This document shows, one piece after another, positions 23,901-36,561 of a stretch of DNA of 64,000 nucleotides (its first letter is position 1; every line of letters begins with the position of its first letter). A model generated the notes under the pieces. The model ran no database searches, was not told the DNA's origin, and worked only from the letters and a program-made list of their open reading frames with translations. Origin of the DNA: Bostrychus sinensis (Eukaryota > Chordata > Actinopteri > Gobiiformes > Eleotridae); the NCBI GenBank assembly GCA_020698575.1, contig CM036254.1, forward strand, positions 814,218-878,217, written 5' to 3'. The position numbers and the translations under genes were made by a program.

Positions 23901-26900
23901 TTTCCTAGCACAACATGTGTTAGAACTGCAGATCAGTGAGATTGTTCTAATCATCACCAGCCAGTGTACTGTTTGAGCCTTTCCCAAGCCCAGATAAATG
24001 GGGATGGCTGTGTTAATGAATAGAGCGTACAAAAAAATGCAACGGGCCCCATGCAATTGAACTTGGGCCCTTACTCTGCAGTTCATAGGAAGCATCCAAT
24101 ATCTCTTTATCTCAGCCTGAATAAAAAGATTGTTGTCATTTCTCTGGAACAGAAGCTCGGAGAACAAACTCTCCCCAAGCTTAAAATTAAGTAAATCAGC
24201 CCTACAATTTGATAAAAAGCAGTTTTTATCTGCAATCGGCTCCGAATTTTAAAAATCGGCATTGGCCACAGAAAAACCCAAATCGGTCAACCTCTAGAGC
24301 AGACTGGATGTAGAGGGCTTGTCGTTGATTGGTCAGTGCTTCCTGGAGTGGGCGGGGCTTTGTGGGAGAGGCTGGAGGTTCGTGGTGGAACCAAGCGTTT
24401 TGAGGCCTCAGTAACTCGGCACCAGAGAATATAGGATTACTCAGACAGAACCCAGCTCCAGGTCTGTTTCTGATAAAGGGAACAACATTAGAACATGGAG
24501 ACAGGGGAGGAGGACGTTTAGCAGAATATCGAGACTTTAATGTTTAGTTAGGTTCAGTAAAAATAAGAAGCTGGCTGTGTTTAGACTCAGAGCACTTAAG
24601 GTTCATGAATAAATCAACTCGACTCAGATAAAGCCGACTGTATTTACACTGAGAGCCTCGTCAAGGATCCTCTTTCTCTTAAACAGAAGAAAGCGCTAAT
24701 TAACTTCAGCAGCTGTTAAAACACAAGTGTCTTTAATACACAAAGACTGCTTTAAGTTAACTGCTGTGTGGGGAGAAGCAGACAGGAGCAAGGAAACAGA
24801 GACTAAAGTCACTGTAAATGTGTCCAGAGGAAAATGGAGAATATCTGCTGCTGAGAAATGTCCCATGTGTTGGAGCGGAGTCACAGTGAGGAGCTTGGAC
24901 TGAGGGAGAGCTAAGGTCTGGGGCTGAATAAACATCAGCCACATAAGTCATCAAAATAAAAGACTGTAAATCTCTTCTCTGGAGCGCACACCTGCACTGA
25001 GAGGAGTTCTGGAAGTTGGAGAAGCTGAAGCTGAAAGGCACTGCTCCTGTTTGCTCCTCCAAACTGAGAGTGTGCTGACAGTCACCTACTGCAGGCAAAA
25101 AGTATCTAGTAGGGATGTAAGGATTCTTCGTAAATCGGCTAAAAATTGATGCATAAGAGATACATTTTTAACATGTTTGGTGCTAGACAGAAGAAAAACA
25201 TGACTTTATATAAACTTTTAGTTTGCAGGACTCGTAAAATCATGAGCCCGACGAGCTGGAAACGTGAAAAGTCTGCACAAGAGCTTCATTACTTGGAGCA
25301 GCTCAGAAGTGCGCTCCCTCACCTCTCGCACAGACGGAGGAGCGCACACAGCGCACAGAGAAAAACAACATCAACCCCACGGCGAACGGCAGGAGACTCC
25401 TCTGAAGGTTTTATTTAGGCTGCACCTGTTTGCTCCGTTTACCATCGTTCAGAAAGTAGCTTGTTGTTAGCAGCGAGCTAAAGGAAAGCTAAGTGGCTAA
25501 CAACAGCTAAAGTTTATCTGAAGTTTCTGTGGCCCCTCCCCCGGAGCGTTTCCATGGAGATCAGAGTCTTTACTGAGGATGTGTCTTTCCTCTCTAATAT
25601 TTTTATAAAACCTGACTTATATTAGGCCCATTACATCTGACTGAGGAGAGGGTTCATGATAAACTGCTTCTCTGTGCGTCGCTTGCTGCTGTAGTGTCTC
25701 TGTTTTTGAAGGAGAGTAGAAAGATGTTAATAAAAGTGGCTAAATGTTTTTATATATTTTTTTATTTTTACTTGTCACTGTTTTAATATCTACTTTTTAA
25801 ATTCAATTTCTGTTAATAAGAAATGTACAACAATTTATGTTTGATAAGGAGACACAGATAGGCTGTAAAAAGAAAATCCTTTTGGTCATAATTATACTGC
25901 AACTAAATCTGCAAATAAAAATCGTAAAAAATTGTAATCATGAACATAAAATCAGTGAATCGAATTCGAATCGTGACTTCATCTCCAGTATCTAGACCCT
26001 CAATTCTGAACATAACTTTTTAAATTAAGCTAACTATGGTTTAATCCATCGTACTTTAGGATGCTACAAACCAACGTCTTTCTTTAGGAGTTTTTCTTCT
26101 GCTTCCTTTCTGACTGAAAAAATAAAAGCGGAGCTCCGTCACAGAACACACGAGGAGTGAGTCTAACTGGTTTAGAACCAGCGGCTTGAGCGTTCTGAGT
26201 AAACATTTAAAGTGAATTGCAATGCGTCACCTCCGTCTGTAACTACTTCAGCAGAAGGTTCCTAGGCCGACTGGAAAGTTCCTGCTCCACAGTGGGAGCT
26301 ACAATGGTTACAGGAACTGTGGTTCCTCTGAGGCGCGAGCATGCGACAAAACTGAACAGTTCCACAAAAGGTTACAGGAACTGCAAAAGGTTCCTACAGT
26401 GCCAAAGGGCCTTGTGTGCTAATTGTGAAAGATCATGATTCAGATTAGGGCTGATTTTCCTGATGAATTTAAAAACTTAAAGCAAGGAAAGATAATTAAA
26501 GCTGAATGTTTATGTTCCTATAAAGAGTACTGTGTCATTAAAAGCTTCATATTTAAGTATTTGGTATTTACAAAACTCAAAGTACTTTGTAATTTAAACT
26601 AATAAAAAAAGTGGAGTAAAAACTATGAATATTTTCTCTTTAAAATGTAATGAAGTAAAAGTTAAAGGTACTCCCTTTGTGTTAAAAAGTACAAATAAAC
26701 ATTGTTCTTAAGTGCATTCCACAGCTGATCCTGTGCCTCCGAGTGTGCACTGATTCATACGTACGGGTTTTACTCCAGATGCCCTTCCATTGATCCATTT
26801 CTCATTTGAGAGGATGGGTTCCACCTCCGTAAGTCACCTGCACTTTACTTTACTTTACAGCGGAGAGGAGGTGGTGCTTTATCTGTGGGCTCTTACTCCC

Positions 26901-29900
26901 AGTTCACACAGAAGCAGCAGCAGCAGAGCGAGCTGCTCTCTGTGAACCACGACCGCTCGCACCAGGACGGCTCACCAACGCCGCCACGCTACGCTCAAGT
27001 TAGGGTGGAGTTCTATTTTTACGAGAGTCTATGTGGCCGGGAAACACAGGAAACAGGCACCAAGTGTCAAAATAAACTTCCTCTGCACTTTCAAAATAAA
27101 GGCTCACTGAAAACAGCGGTGATGTAAACACTACGCACCGAGAAGTTAGATTCCTGAGGAGGAGAGAATGTCATTTGCAAAGCCAAGCAGCCGTTTCACA
27201 ACAACAACCTGCAGAAGTAGAAGCTGCAGGGCTCTGTGAAGACAACTTTCTGTTCAGACAGAGAGTCGTTTGTAAAACTCAGGGGAGAGCCGCTTGAGCC
27301 GCGTTACAGCAGCAGCTCTGACGTCTTCACTGTGACGCTTTTAAACAGTACGCACGTAAAACGACTGCTGCTGCGACGCTCGCCAGGGTCACTCTGCAGT
27401 TCATAGGAAACATCCAGAATCTCTTTATCTCAGCCTGAATAAAAAGATTGTTGTCATTTCTCTGGAACAGAAGCTCGGAGAACAAACTCTCCCCAAGCTC
27501 CCTGCACAGAGTCTGACTGAGTCTGACTGAGTCTGACTGAGTCTGACTGAGTCTGACTGAGTCTGACTGAGACTGAACTCAACTCATCTTTAACTCTTCT
27601 CTGTCACAGTCTGACTCTTTGGTTTGGATTAATAAGCTTTACTAAACAAATGGCTATATTATATTACTTTTTGATATAAAATGAAGAAAATCAGTCAAAT
27701 AAATAAATAAATGTGCAGTGTTTATGGTCTGCCCACATCTGTGGACGTCTGGACCTGAGGACCTGGGCGCATTAACCTCACCTGTGTTTCGGAGAGGTTG
27801 AGCTGCCGGGCCAGCTCGGTGCGCTCCCGTCCCACCACGTACTGACACCTCTGGAACTCCATCTCCAGCCGGTACAGCTGCTCCGCCGTGAACGAGGTCC
27901 GGGTCCGCTTGGGCCGGTCCAAGTCCAGGCCTTTGGGCAGGATTATCTCCCGGATCGATCCTTTAGCGTCTGGAGGAGGACGATAACAGGAGTTTAGACC
28001 GAAACACAAAAAACAGTGAGGGCTGTCGTTCACAAACTAAAGCTCTGTTGACACAGGATCAGTTTTACCCAGGGACCTCCAGTCATTTATATAATAATCA
28101 TAATAATCACTGATGTTGTCTGTGATTTTTATCCTGTGTGAATCCCGGTGTCTGTGATTCAGGCTGATTCTGTCGCAGATTGTTTCCTAAAGTTGGTAAC
28201 AGTGATCCAAAATGTCTTTAACGCTGCATTTTACCTCTGGATTTAAACTCTCGCAATAATAAGACGTCTCTTTTGTTCTTACTCCCGAACTATAACTTTT
28301 TTTCTCAGAGTAAAAAGTAAAAAAACAAAAGAGTAAACAAACTACGGTGAAGACGTGACCTGGAAACACACCTCCCGTCGTCATGGCAACGTTAGACTTA
28401 TTAATCACAGTGAATGGATGAATAAAGAGAGAAATGTCCACAGATCATGGATGAGCTGCGTCGTAGCCTGAGGTAAAGTTTGTTTTTGTCAGGACAGGAA
28501 ATCAACAAAAGATAGAAGTTTAGGATTAAGTAGAGCTGGAAACATAAACAAAATCTGGGATTTTATTATAAATCTGTGTGATTTTCAATACGTCACATCT
28601 GGAAAGTTCCTAAAATCGAGTAAATTACAGACAACGTTTATCCGAGTGAACGCCCGACTAAAAACACTGACGTCAGAGGTAATTCATGATTACAGAGGTC
28701 CAGGGGTAAATGCTTATCCCGTGTGAACAGGGCTTTAGATCAAATGAAGTCATGACGTCTGTGTTCATGTGGTGCCATAAAACTCTCTATAGATTTAAAA
28801 CTGATCTGGAGTCAGAACTCTGAGCTCTCTCATGCAGATGTTTTGCTGTGGTTTATGGTAATAAAAACACAAACTGGCACAAAGTCTTCTGTGTCAGAAC
28901 CTGACCTGAAGTCAGCGGTGGACAGTAACGAGATACTTTTACTCAAGTACTTTACTTAAGCACTTTTTTTTTTTAAGAAAAAGTACTTCCTGAGTACATT
29001 TTGTAGAACATACTTTCACTCAGGGGCGTAACATCAGGCAGTGCAGCCAGGGCCACTGCACTGGGGCCCAGGAGGTTTAGGGGCCCATTAGATTGGACCC
29101 TTGTTCAGCTGTGGTCACGTCTGTGTTTAAAATATTCATAATAACAAGGAGCAGCCCAAAAACTCTGTTACAGCACAAAGTTTTTAACATAAATTCAATT
29201 TTAAATCCTGTTAAATTTGTAAACTCATAACAAAAAAACATGCTTTTTTTTAAAGATAAATGCTCAAATTGTAATAATAAAAAAATAGTTTCACAAAATT
29301 ATATTTTAATAAATAAGCACTGTTTTTTGTATCAAACTGCAGTAAAGCAACAACATTTTATAAATTAAAAAGCTTAATGCCTAAAGAACTGAATGTGCTT
29401 CATAACTTTAGGGCCCATTCTAAAATCCTGCACTGGGGCCCCACATTACCAAGTTACGCCACTGCTTTCACTTGTGCTTGAGTAAATTTTGGATGATTTT
29501 ATTTTTACTTGGATAAAAGTTAAAATTGTCTGAGGAGTTTTTGTCTTCTGTGGTGCAGTGGGCAGCGTCCGACTGTGAAACGTACTTTCTTTTCTTTTTT
29601 TCTTTTCTTTTTTGCTGCAGTAATATTTTTGTTGGGTACTTTTACTTCTACTTGAGTAATATTATTTTGTGGACTCAGTTGCTCAGAAAAATGCTCAGGT
29701 TCAGTTTTTGTGGATATTTCTGTTAAAAACAGTTCCTGAGCTGTGTTTACACAGCCCCTGCTCCGTCTGAGCTCAGAGCTTTCTAGAAAACCATTCTCTG
29801 AGACACAAGGTTTAACAAAAGAATCACATTTTTCTAAAATTTCCTCAAGAACAGCATCGAGAGAAGTTAGAGCTGCACAAGTGTGAGAAAATCACGTGAT

Positions 29901-32227
29901 AACTATTGAGACAAGAATACGATGGAGATGTTTTGACACAGTTCAGTTTACTAAAATGAAACCAGGCTAACTTTGGGCTAAATTTAGTTCAAGAGAATCT
30001 CAACCAGAAATATTTCTAAATGGATTTTTAATTTTTATAACCCCACCTCTAAAAAAAAAAAAAAAAAAAAAATCTAATAAAAATAAAATTTAAAACTCAT
30101 TCATTAAAATAAAATAAATTTGTCTAAATATAAAAAGCTTCCTTTTCCTCAACATAAAAAACCTCAGGGCCACCGTACCTCACACCATGTAAGGTTTATT
30201 TTGTCAGGATAAACATCAGGATCAGCAGTATACAACGCCCTTAGCAGGGATTGAACTACCAACCTTCAGGAGAGCAGGGCAAACGTCTCTGCCAACTGAG
30301 CTACTGCTGTTTATGAGAAGCAGTATTTGCCCTGAGTCAGATGCTCTCATGGCAGTTTTATGATGGCTAGTTTATTTCACTTGGTAGAGATGTTCACCCA
30401 CTAACCCAGAGGTTGTCGGTGTGATTCCCACTACAGGCGCAGAAAGGCAGCCAAGTCTCTGTCAGTCTGCCCTGGGGCACAGGAGTCCGTCAGCGCCACA
30501 GAGAGACACTGAGGAGCGAAGAGAGAACGCAGCAAACAGAGCTGAGAAATGAACAGGAGACACTGTGGCGGCCATCTTTGTACAGTAGTTTAGTGATGTA
30601 AACGTTAGTTTAGTTACAATAATAACCAATAACTGAAAAGTTAAAAGTGTCCCCGGAGAAGAAAACAGTGGCATAGTGGTTAGCTCTCCTGCCTCACAGC
30701 AAGAAGGTCCTGGGTTCAATAAACCCTTTTCACGTGACGTCAGACAACTTCAGTTTTGAGACGATGGGATGTATCTTCAGTTCCGGTGCCGCGCTTCTCT
30801 CATAAGAAATTCACCCAGACTTTTTTTAAATTGCCGTTTACAAGTTTACACAATATACAGCGATTTTCAAATGAATATTTACCCACAAAATGTTCAAAAC
30901 TTGCGAAAGGATATTAATTCTTCAACGAAGGATACTTGGATTATGAAGTGAGTGCTTTGTTATGTAGCTAGATAGCGTTAGCAACATGGCTAAGTGATAG
31001 AGCTGCGCTATAAAACAGTGTTAGATCATGTCATGATCTGAGTTTATCTGAATATTTGACAATCTGCTTATCAGGAAATACCACTGGATAGTACTACAGT
31101 ATATTTTCATTTAGTAAAGCTCTGTGCTCGAACACTGACTCTGCTGTAGTGATCAGTCTGTGACAAAATAATAGACTTTTCAGGTCTAATTAGAAGTTCA
31201 TTGCAGTGCTATGCAGTGAGCCTTTCAGACAAGCAGACTGTCATTCATTTAGATCGTAACATAATCTAATATTGTTTTATCGCACACCCCGTTAGACCTA
31301 TTGCTAACGCTACAGCATTAACAACTACTAGCTTTAGCTACAAGACAAAACACTTACCTTCATAATCAAATAAGTAACCCTCAATGAAAAATGTACATCC
31401 CTTTCCGAGTTTCTGTACATCATGTAGCCTTATATTTGGCCAATTTTTAAGACTCCGAGTAAATTCCTTACTGGCGAGCAGCAGCACCGGAAATGAAGAT
31501 ACATCCCATCGTCTCAAAACAGGAAGTTGTCTGACGTCATCGTGAAAAGGGCCTATTCCCAGACCGGGTGGGACTGTTCTGTGTGGGGTTTGCATGTTCT
31601 CATACGTCCCCCATGTAAAAGAGTTTCTGCATAAATAAACAAAAGAATCTGTTGTAGCGTCTGTAAAATAACAACAAATAAACTTTATGTTTAACTGTGT
31701 TCAGGCTTTGTTAATCCTTCATTATCCGTTTAAAAAAGTTTATTGGCTTCATCAAAGTAGTAGTGCAGTACACAGTATTTCTAACATTCCTAACAAGTAA
31801 CGTTAGCACAAACTATACATTAGCATTAGCATTAGCATTAGCACCAGTGTGTCCCATTCAAATTTGTGTTGGAGCTAATGATTAGGGCAGGCTAAATGAA
31901 AACTTCACAAATATATATCTATATGGAAAGTTTACATTTATCTGAAACAATTCCAACAGGTTTAAAATTGAAACAGAATTTGATAAACCTCTGAACTGTG
32001 AGTATGGCGACCGTTGCGCTGCGACAGCGGCGAGCGCGGTGTCTCTGGTTATAACTCTGACTCTGAGGCGTTACCAGGACAGTTATCTGCATCTCTGTTT
32101 ATCAATATTTTACTTTTTAATCACGGTGTATTACTGCAGAAATGGTGTACACTGAAGCAGAGCAGCTTTATTCAGGCCTAAAGTCTAAAGTTAAGATACT
32201 ACTACTGCTACTACTACTACTACTACG

Positions 32228-32266
<39 letters not shown>

Positions 32267-32291
32267 GCTACTACTACTACTACTACTACTG

Positions 32292-32336
<45 letters not shown>

Positions 32337-35300
32337 CCTTCCTCCCACTGCCACACTGCCATGGGGAGTTACAGCCAAAACAAAAAACTTCCTGCATGTG
32401 GCGAGGGTTAATGTCAAGCTCTGATTATTATTATTATTATTAGTAGTAGTAGTAGTAGTCATAGGTACATAGGTACTGGGAACATAGGTACTGGGAGCAT
32501 AGGTGCAAGGGAACATAGGTACTGGGAACATAGGTACTGGGAACATAGGAACTGGGAACATAGGTACTGAGAACATAGGTGCAAGGGAACATAGGAACTG
32601 GGAACATAGGAACTGGGAACATAGGTACTGGGAACATAGGTGCTAGGGAACATAGGTACTGGGAACATAAGTAGTAGGAAACAGGCACAAGGGAACATAG
32701 GTGCTAGGAAACATAGGTACTGGGAACATAAGTAGTAGGAAACAGGCACAAGGGAACATAGGTGCTAGGAAACATAGGTACTGGGAACATAGGAACTGGG
32801 AACATAGGAACTGGGAACATAGGTACTGGGAACATAGGTGCTAGGGAACATAGGTACTGGGAACATAAGTAGTAGGAAACAGGCACAAGGGAACATAGGT
32901 GCTAGGAAACATAGGTACTGGGAACATAGGAACTGGGAACATAGGAACTGGGAACATAGGTGCAAGGGAACATAGGTACTGGGAACATAGGAACTGGGAA
33001 CATAGGTACTGGGAACATAGGTGCTAGGGAACATAGGTACTGGGAACATAAGTAGTAGGAAACAGGCACAAGGGAACATAGGTGCTAGGAAACATAGGTA
33101 CTGGGAACATAGGAACTGAGAACATAGGTACTGGGAACATAGGTGCTAGGAAACAGGTACTGGGAACATAGGAACTGGGAACATAGGTGCTAGGAAACAT
33201 AGGAACTGGGAACATAGGTACTGGGAACATAGGAACTGGGAACATAGGTGCTAGGAAACATAGGAACTGGGAACATAGGTGCTAGGAAACATAGAAACTG
33301 GGAACATAGGTGCTAGGAAACATAGAAACTGGGAACATAGGAACTGGGAACATAGGTGCTAGGAAACATAGGAACTGGGAACATAGGTGCTAGGAAACAT
33401 AGAAACTGGGAACATAGGTGCTAGGAAACATAGAAACTGGGAACATAGGTGCTAGGAAACATAGGAACTGGGAACATAGGAACTGGGAACATAGGTACTA
33501 GGGAACATAGGAACTGGGAACATAGGTACAGGTTGAATGTTTAAAATGTCGTGGCCACTCTCGTTTGTCCTATTTACTGACATCTGTGTACTTTGTGTAT
33601 CAACAGAGAAAACAGTAGTACTTCTTTGGAGGATTACTGACGTACTGCATGTACTTATGTACTGCATGTATTTACGTACTGCATGTATTTATGTACTGCA
33701 TGTACTTGTGTACTGCATGTACTTATGTACTGCATGTACTCGCACAAAGAACAAGCTCTGTATTTATAAGACTGAGCGTTTATCATCAACAGATTTATTT
33801 AAAAACTACTTCTCTTTTACTCTGTGTAGGAAAATATTTATTATTTCTGATGCTTGGGAAAAATGATGAAAGGATGAAAATGATGAAATGATGAAAATGA
33901 TGAAAATGATGAAATGATGAAAATGATGAAAATGATGAAAATGATGGAATGATGAAATGATGAAACTGATGAAATGATGAAAATGATGAAAATGATGAAA
34001 TGATGAAACTGATGAAATGATGAAAATGATGAAATGATGAAAATGATGAAATGATGAAAGGATGAAAATGATGAAAGGATGAAAATGATGAAATGATGAA
34101 AATGATGGAATGATGAAAATGATGGAATGATGGAATGATGAAATGATGAAATGATGAAAATGATGAAATGATAAAAATGATGAAAATGATGAAAATGATG
34201 AAAATGATCAAAGGATGAAAATAATGAAATGATGAAAATGATGGAATGATGGAATGATGAAATGATGAAAATGATGAAATGATGAAACTGATGAAATGAT
34301 GAAAATGATGAAATGATGAAAATGATGAAATGATGAAACTGATGAAATGATGAAAAGGATGAAATGATGAAATGATGAAAATGATGAAAATGATGAAAGA
34401 ATGAAAATGATGAAATGATGAAAATGATGAAATGATGAAACTGATGAAATGATGAAAATGATGAAATGATGAAAATGATGGAATGATGGAATGATGAAAT
34501 GATGAAAATGATGAAATGATGAAACTGATGAAATGATGAAAATGATGAAATGATGAAAATGATGAAAATGATGAAAGAATGAAAATGATGAAATGATGAA
34601 AATGATGAAATGATGAAACTGATGAAATGATGAAAATGATGAAATGATGAAAATGATGGAATGATGGAATGATGAAATGATGAAAATGATGAAATGATGA
34701 AACTGATGAAATGATGAAAATGATGAAATGATGAAAATGATGAAATGATGAAACTGATGAAATGATGAAAAGGATGAAATGATGAAATGATGAAACTGAT
34801 GAAATGATGAAAATGATGAAATGATGAAAATGATGAAAATGATGAAATGATGAAAATGATGAAAATGATGAAATGATGAAACTGATGAAATGATGAAAAT
34901 GATGAAATTATGAAAATGATGGAATGATGGAATGATGAAATGATGAAAGGATGAAAATGATGAAAGGATGAAAATGATGAAAGGATGAAAATGATGAAAT
35001 GATGAAAATGATGAAATGATGAAAATAATGAAATGATGAAAATGATGGAATGATGGAATGATGAAAATGATGGAATGATGAAATGATGAAAATGATGAAA
35101 TGATGAAATGATGAAAATGATGAAATGATGAAAATGATGGAATGATGAAATGATGAAATGATGAAAATGATGGAATGATGGAATGATGAAACTGATGAAA
35201 TGATGAAAATGATGAAATGATGAAAATGATGAAATGATGAAACTGATGAAATGATGAAATGATGAAAAGGATGAAATGATGAAATGATGAAACTGATGAA

Positions 35301-36509
35301 ATGATGAAAATGATGAAAATGATGAAATGATGAAAATGATGAAATGATGAAACTGATGAAATGATGAAAATGATGAAATGATGGAATGATGAAATGATGA
35401 AAAGGATGAAATGATGAAAAGGATGAAAATGATGAAATGATGAAAATGATGGAATGATGAAATGATGAAAGGATGAAAATGATGAAAGGATGAAAATGAT
35501 GAAATGATGAAACTGATGAAATGATGAAAATGATGAAATGATGAAAATAATGAAATGATGAAAATGATGAAATGATGGAATGATGAAATGATGAAAAGGA
35601 TGAAATGATGAAAAGGATGAAAATGATGAAATGATGAAAATGATGAAATGATGAAACTGATGAAATGATGAAAATGATGAAATGATGAAAATAATGAAAT
35701 GATGAAAATGATGGAATGATGGAATGATGGAATGATGAAAAGGATGAAATGATGAAAATAATGAAATGATGAAAAGGATGAAATGATGAAAAGGATGAAA
35801 TGATGAAAAGGATGAAATGATGAAATGATGAAAAATGTTTAAAGCCACAGGATTTCAGTTTAATAAATGACTTGTTGTGATTTGTTGCTGTGTTGATGGC
35901 ACAGATTTTGCCTCAGGTGTATTTTGAGATAAATTTTCAGATTTCAGGATAAAAAAATAAATAAAAATGTGTCTAAAAAAATAGTCCCACCTTTAACTTT
36001 TAAGACATTTTTTGTGCCATTGACTCCCATTCAAACTACTTTTTTTTTTTTTTAATATAGTGTCACTGCAATATAATTTCACATTTTTATCAAGTAATTC
36101 ATGGATTCATGACAGTGAGGGATTGGAATTTTAGTGTTTATTGTTTTCTCCAAGGTGGCGCCATTTCCCCATCAGTGGTAGACAGAGGTATAAATGGCCC
36201 CATTAGTGTTTGGATAAATTATCTAAAATAATAATAAATAATCTGAACTAAAATGATGTGTGTGTGTTTTAGGGTTGTCCTGAGTTGGTGTTTGTTTGTT
36301 GTTTGTTGTTTGTTGTTTTTGTGAGCGCGGTGTTTACTGAGCTCTGCCTCAGAGCAGCAGCCTCTGTTTGTGCTGGATGTGTGTGCGCCACAGAAACTGG
36401 GATTTAAGAGGTTAAATTTCATAAACAATAAATTTTTGCTGTGTACAGTGAGAGCTGAAGTTATTCACTGTAACCATGAAAAAATAATTATATATTATTA
36501 TTATTTTTA

Positions 36510-36561
<52 letters not shown>

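Larger units (their letters stand above)
20907..27781 (-). other. vax1: vax1 intron 2 (6.9 kb)
   Basis: The donor is CAG|GTGAGG at 27782/27781 and the acceptor is CCAG|GTG at 20907/20906. The intron interrupts the homeobox between homeodomain residues 44 and 45, a position shared by many homeobox genes. It holds a three-level transposon nest at 21.8-23.2 kb, hAT elements at 23.7 and 25.1 kb, a duplicated 110-bp block and a short 10-bp repeat. No other exon is seen. Confidence 0.9.

Noticed and set aside
30239..30309. A functional tRNA gene
   Set aside because: Box A and B are present, but no consistent cloverleaf pairing was seen. A tRNA-derived SINE fits better.
32142..33245. Poly-Leu, poly-Ser and poly-Val frames and the FPVPMFP frames as proteins
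   Set aside because: Direct translations of the CTA microsatellite and the 14-bp minisatellite.
34208..35848. 546-codon minus-strand frame rich in Phe, His and Ile
   Set aside because: Product of the GATGAAA minisatellite.
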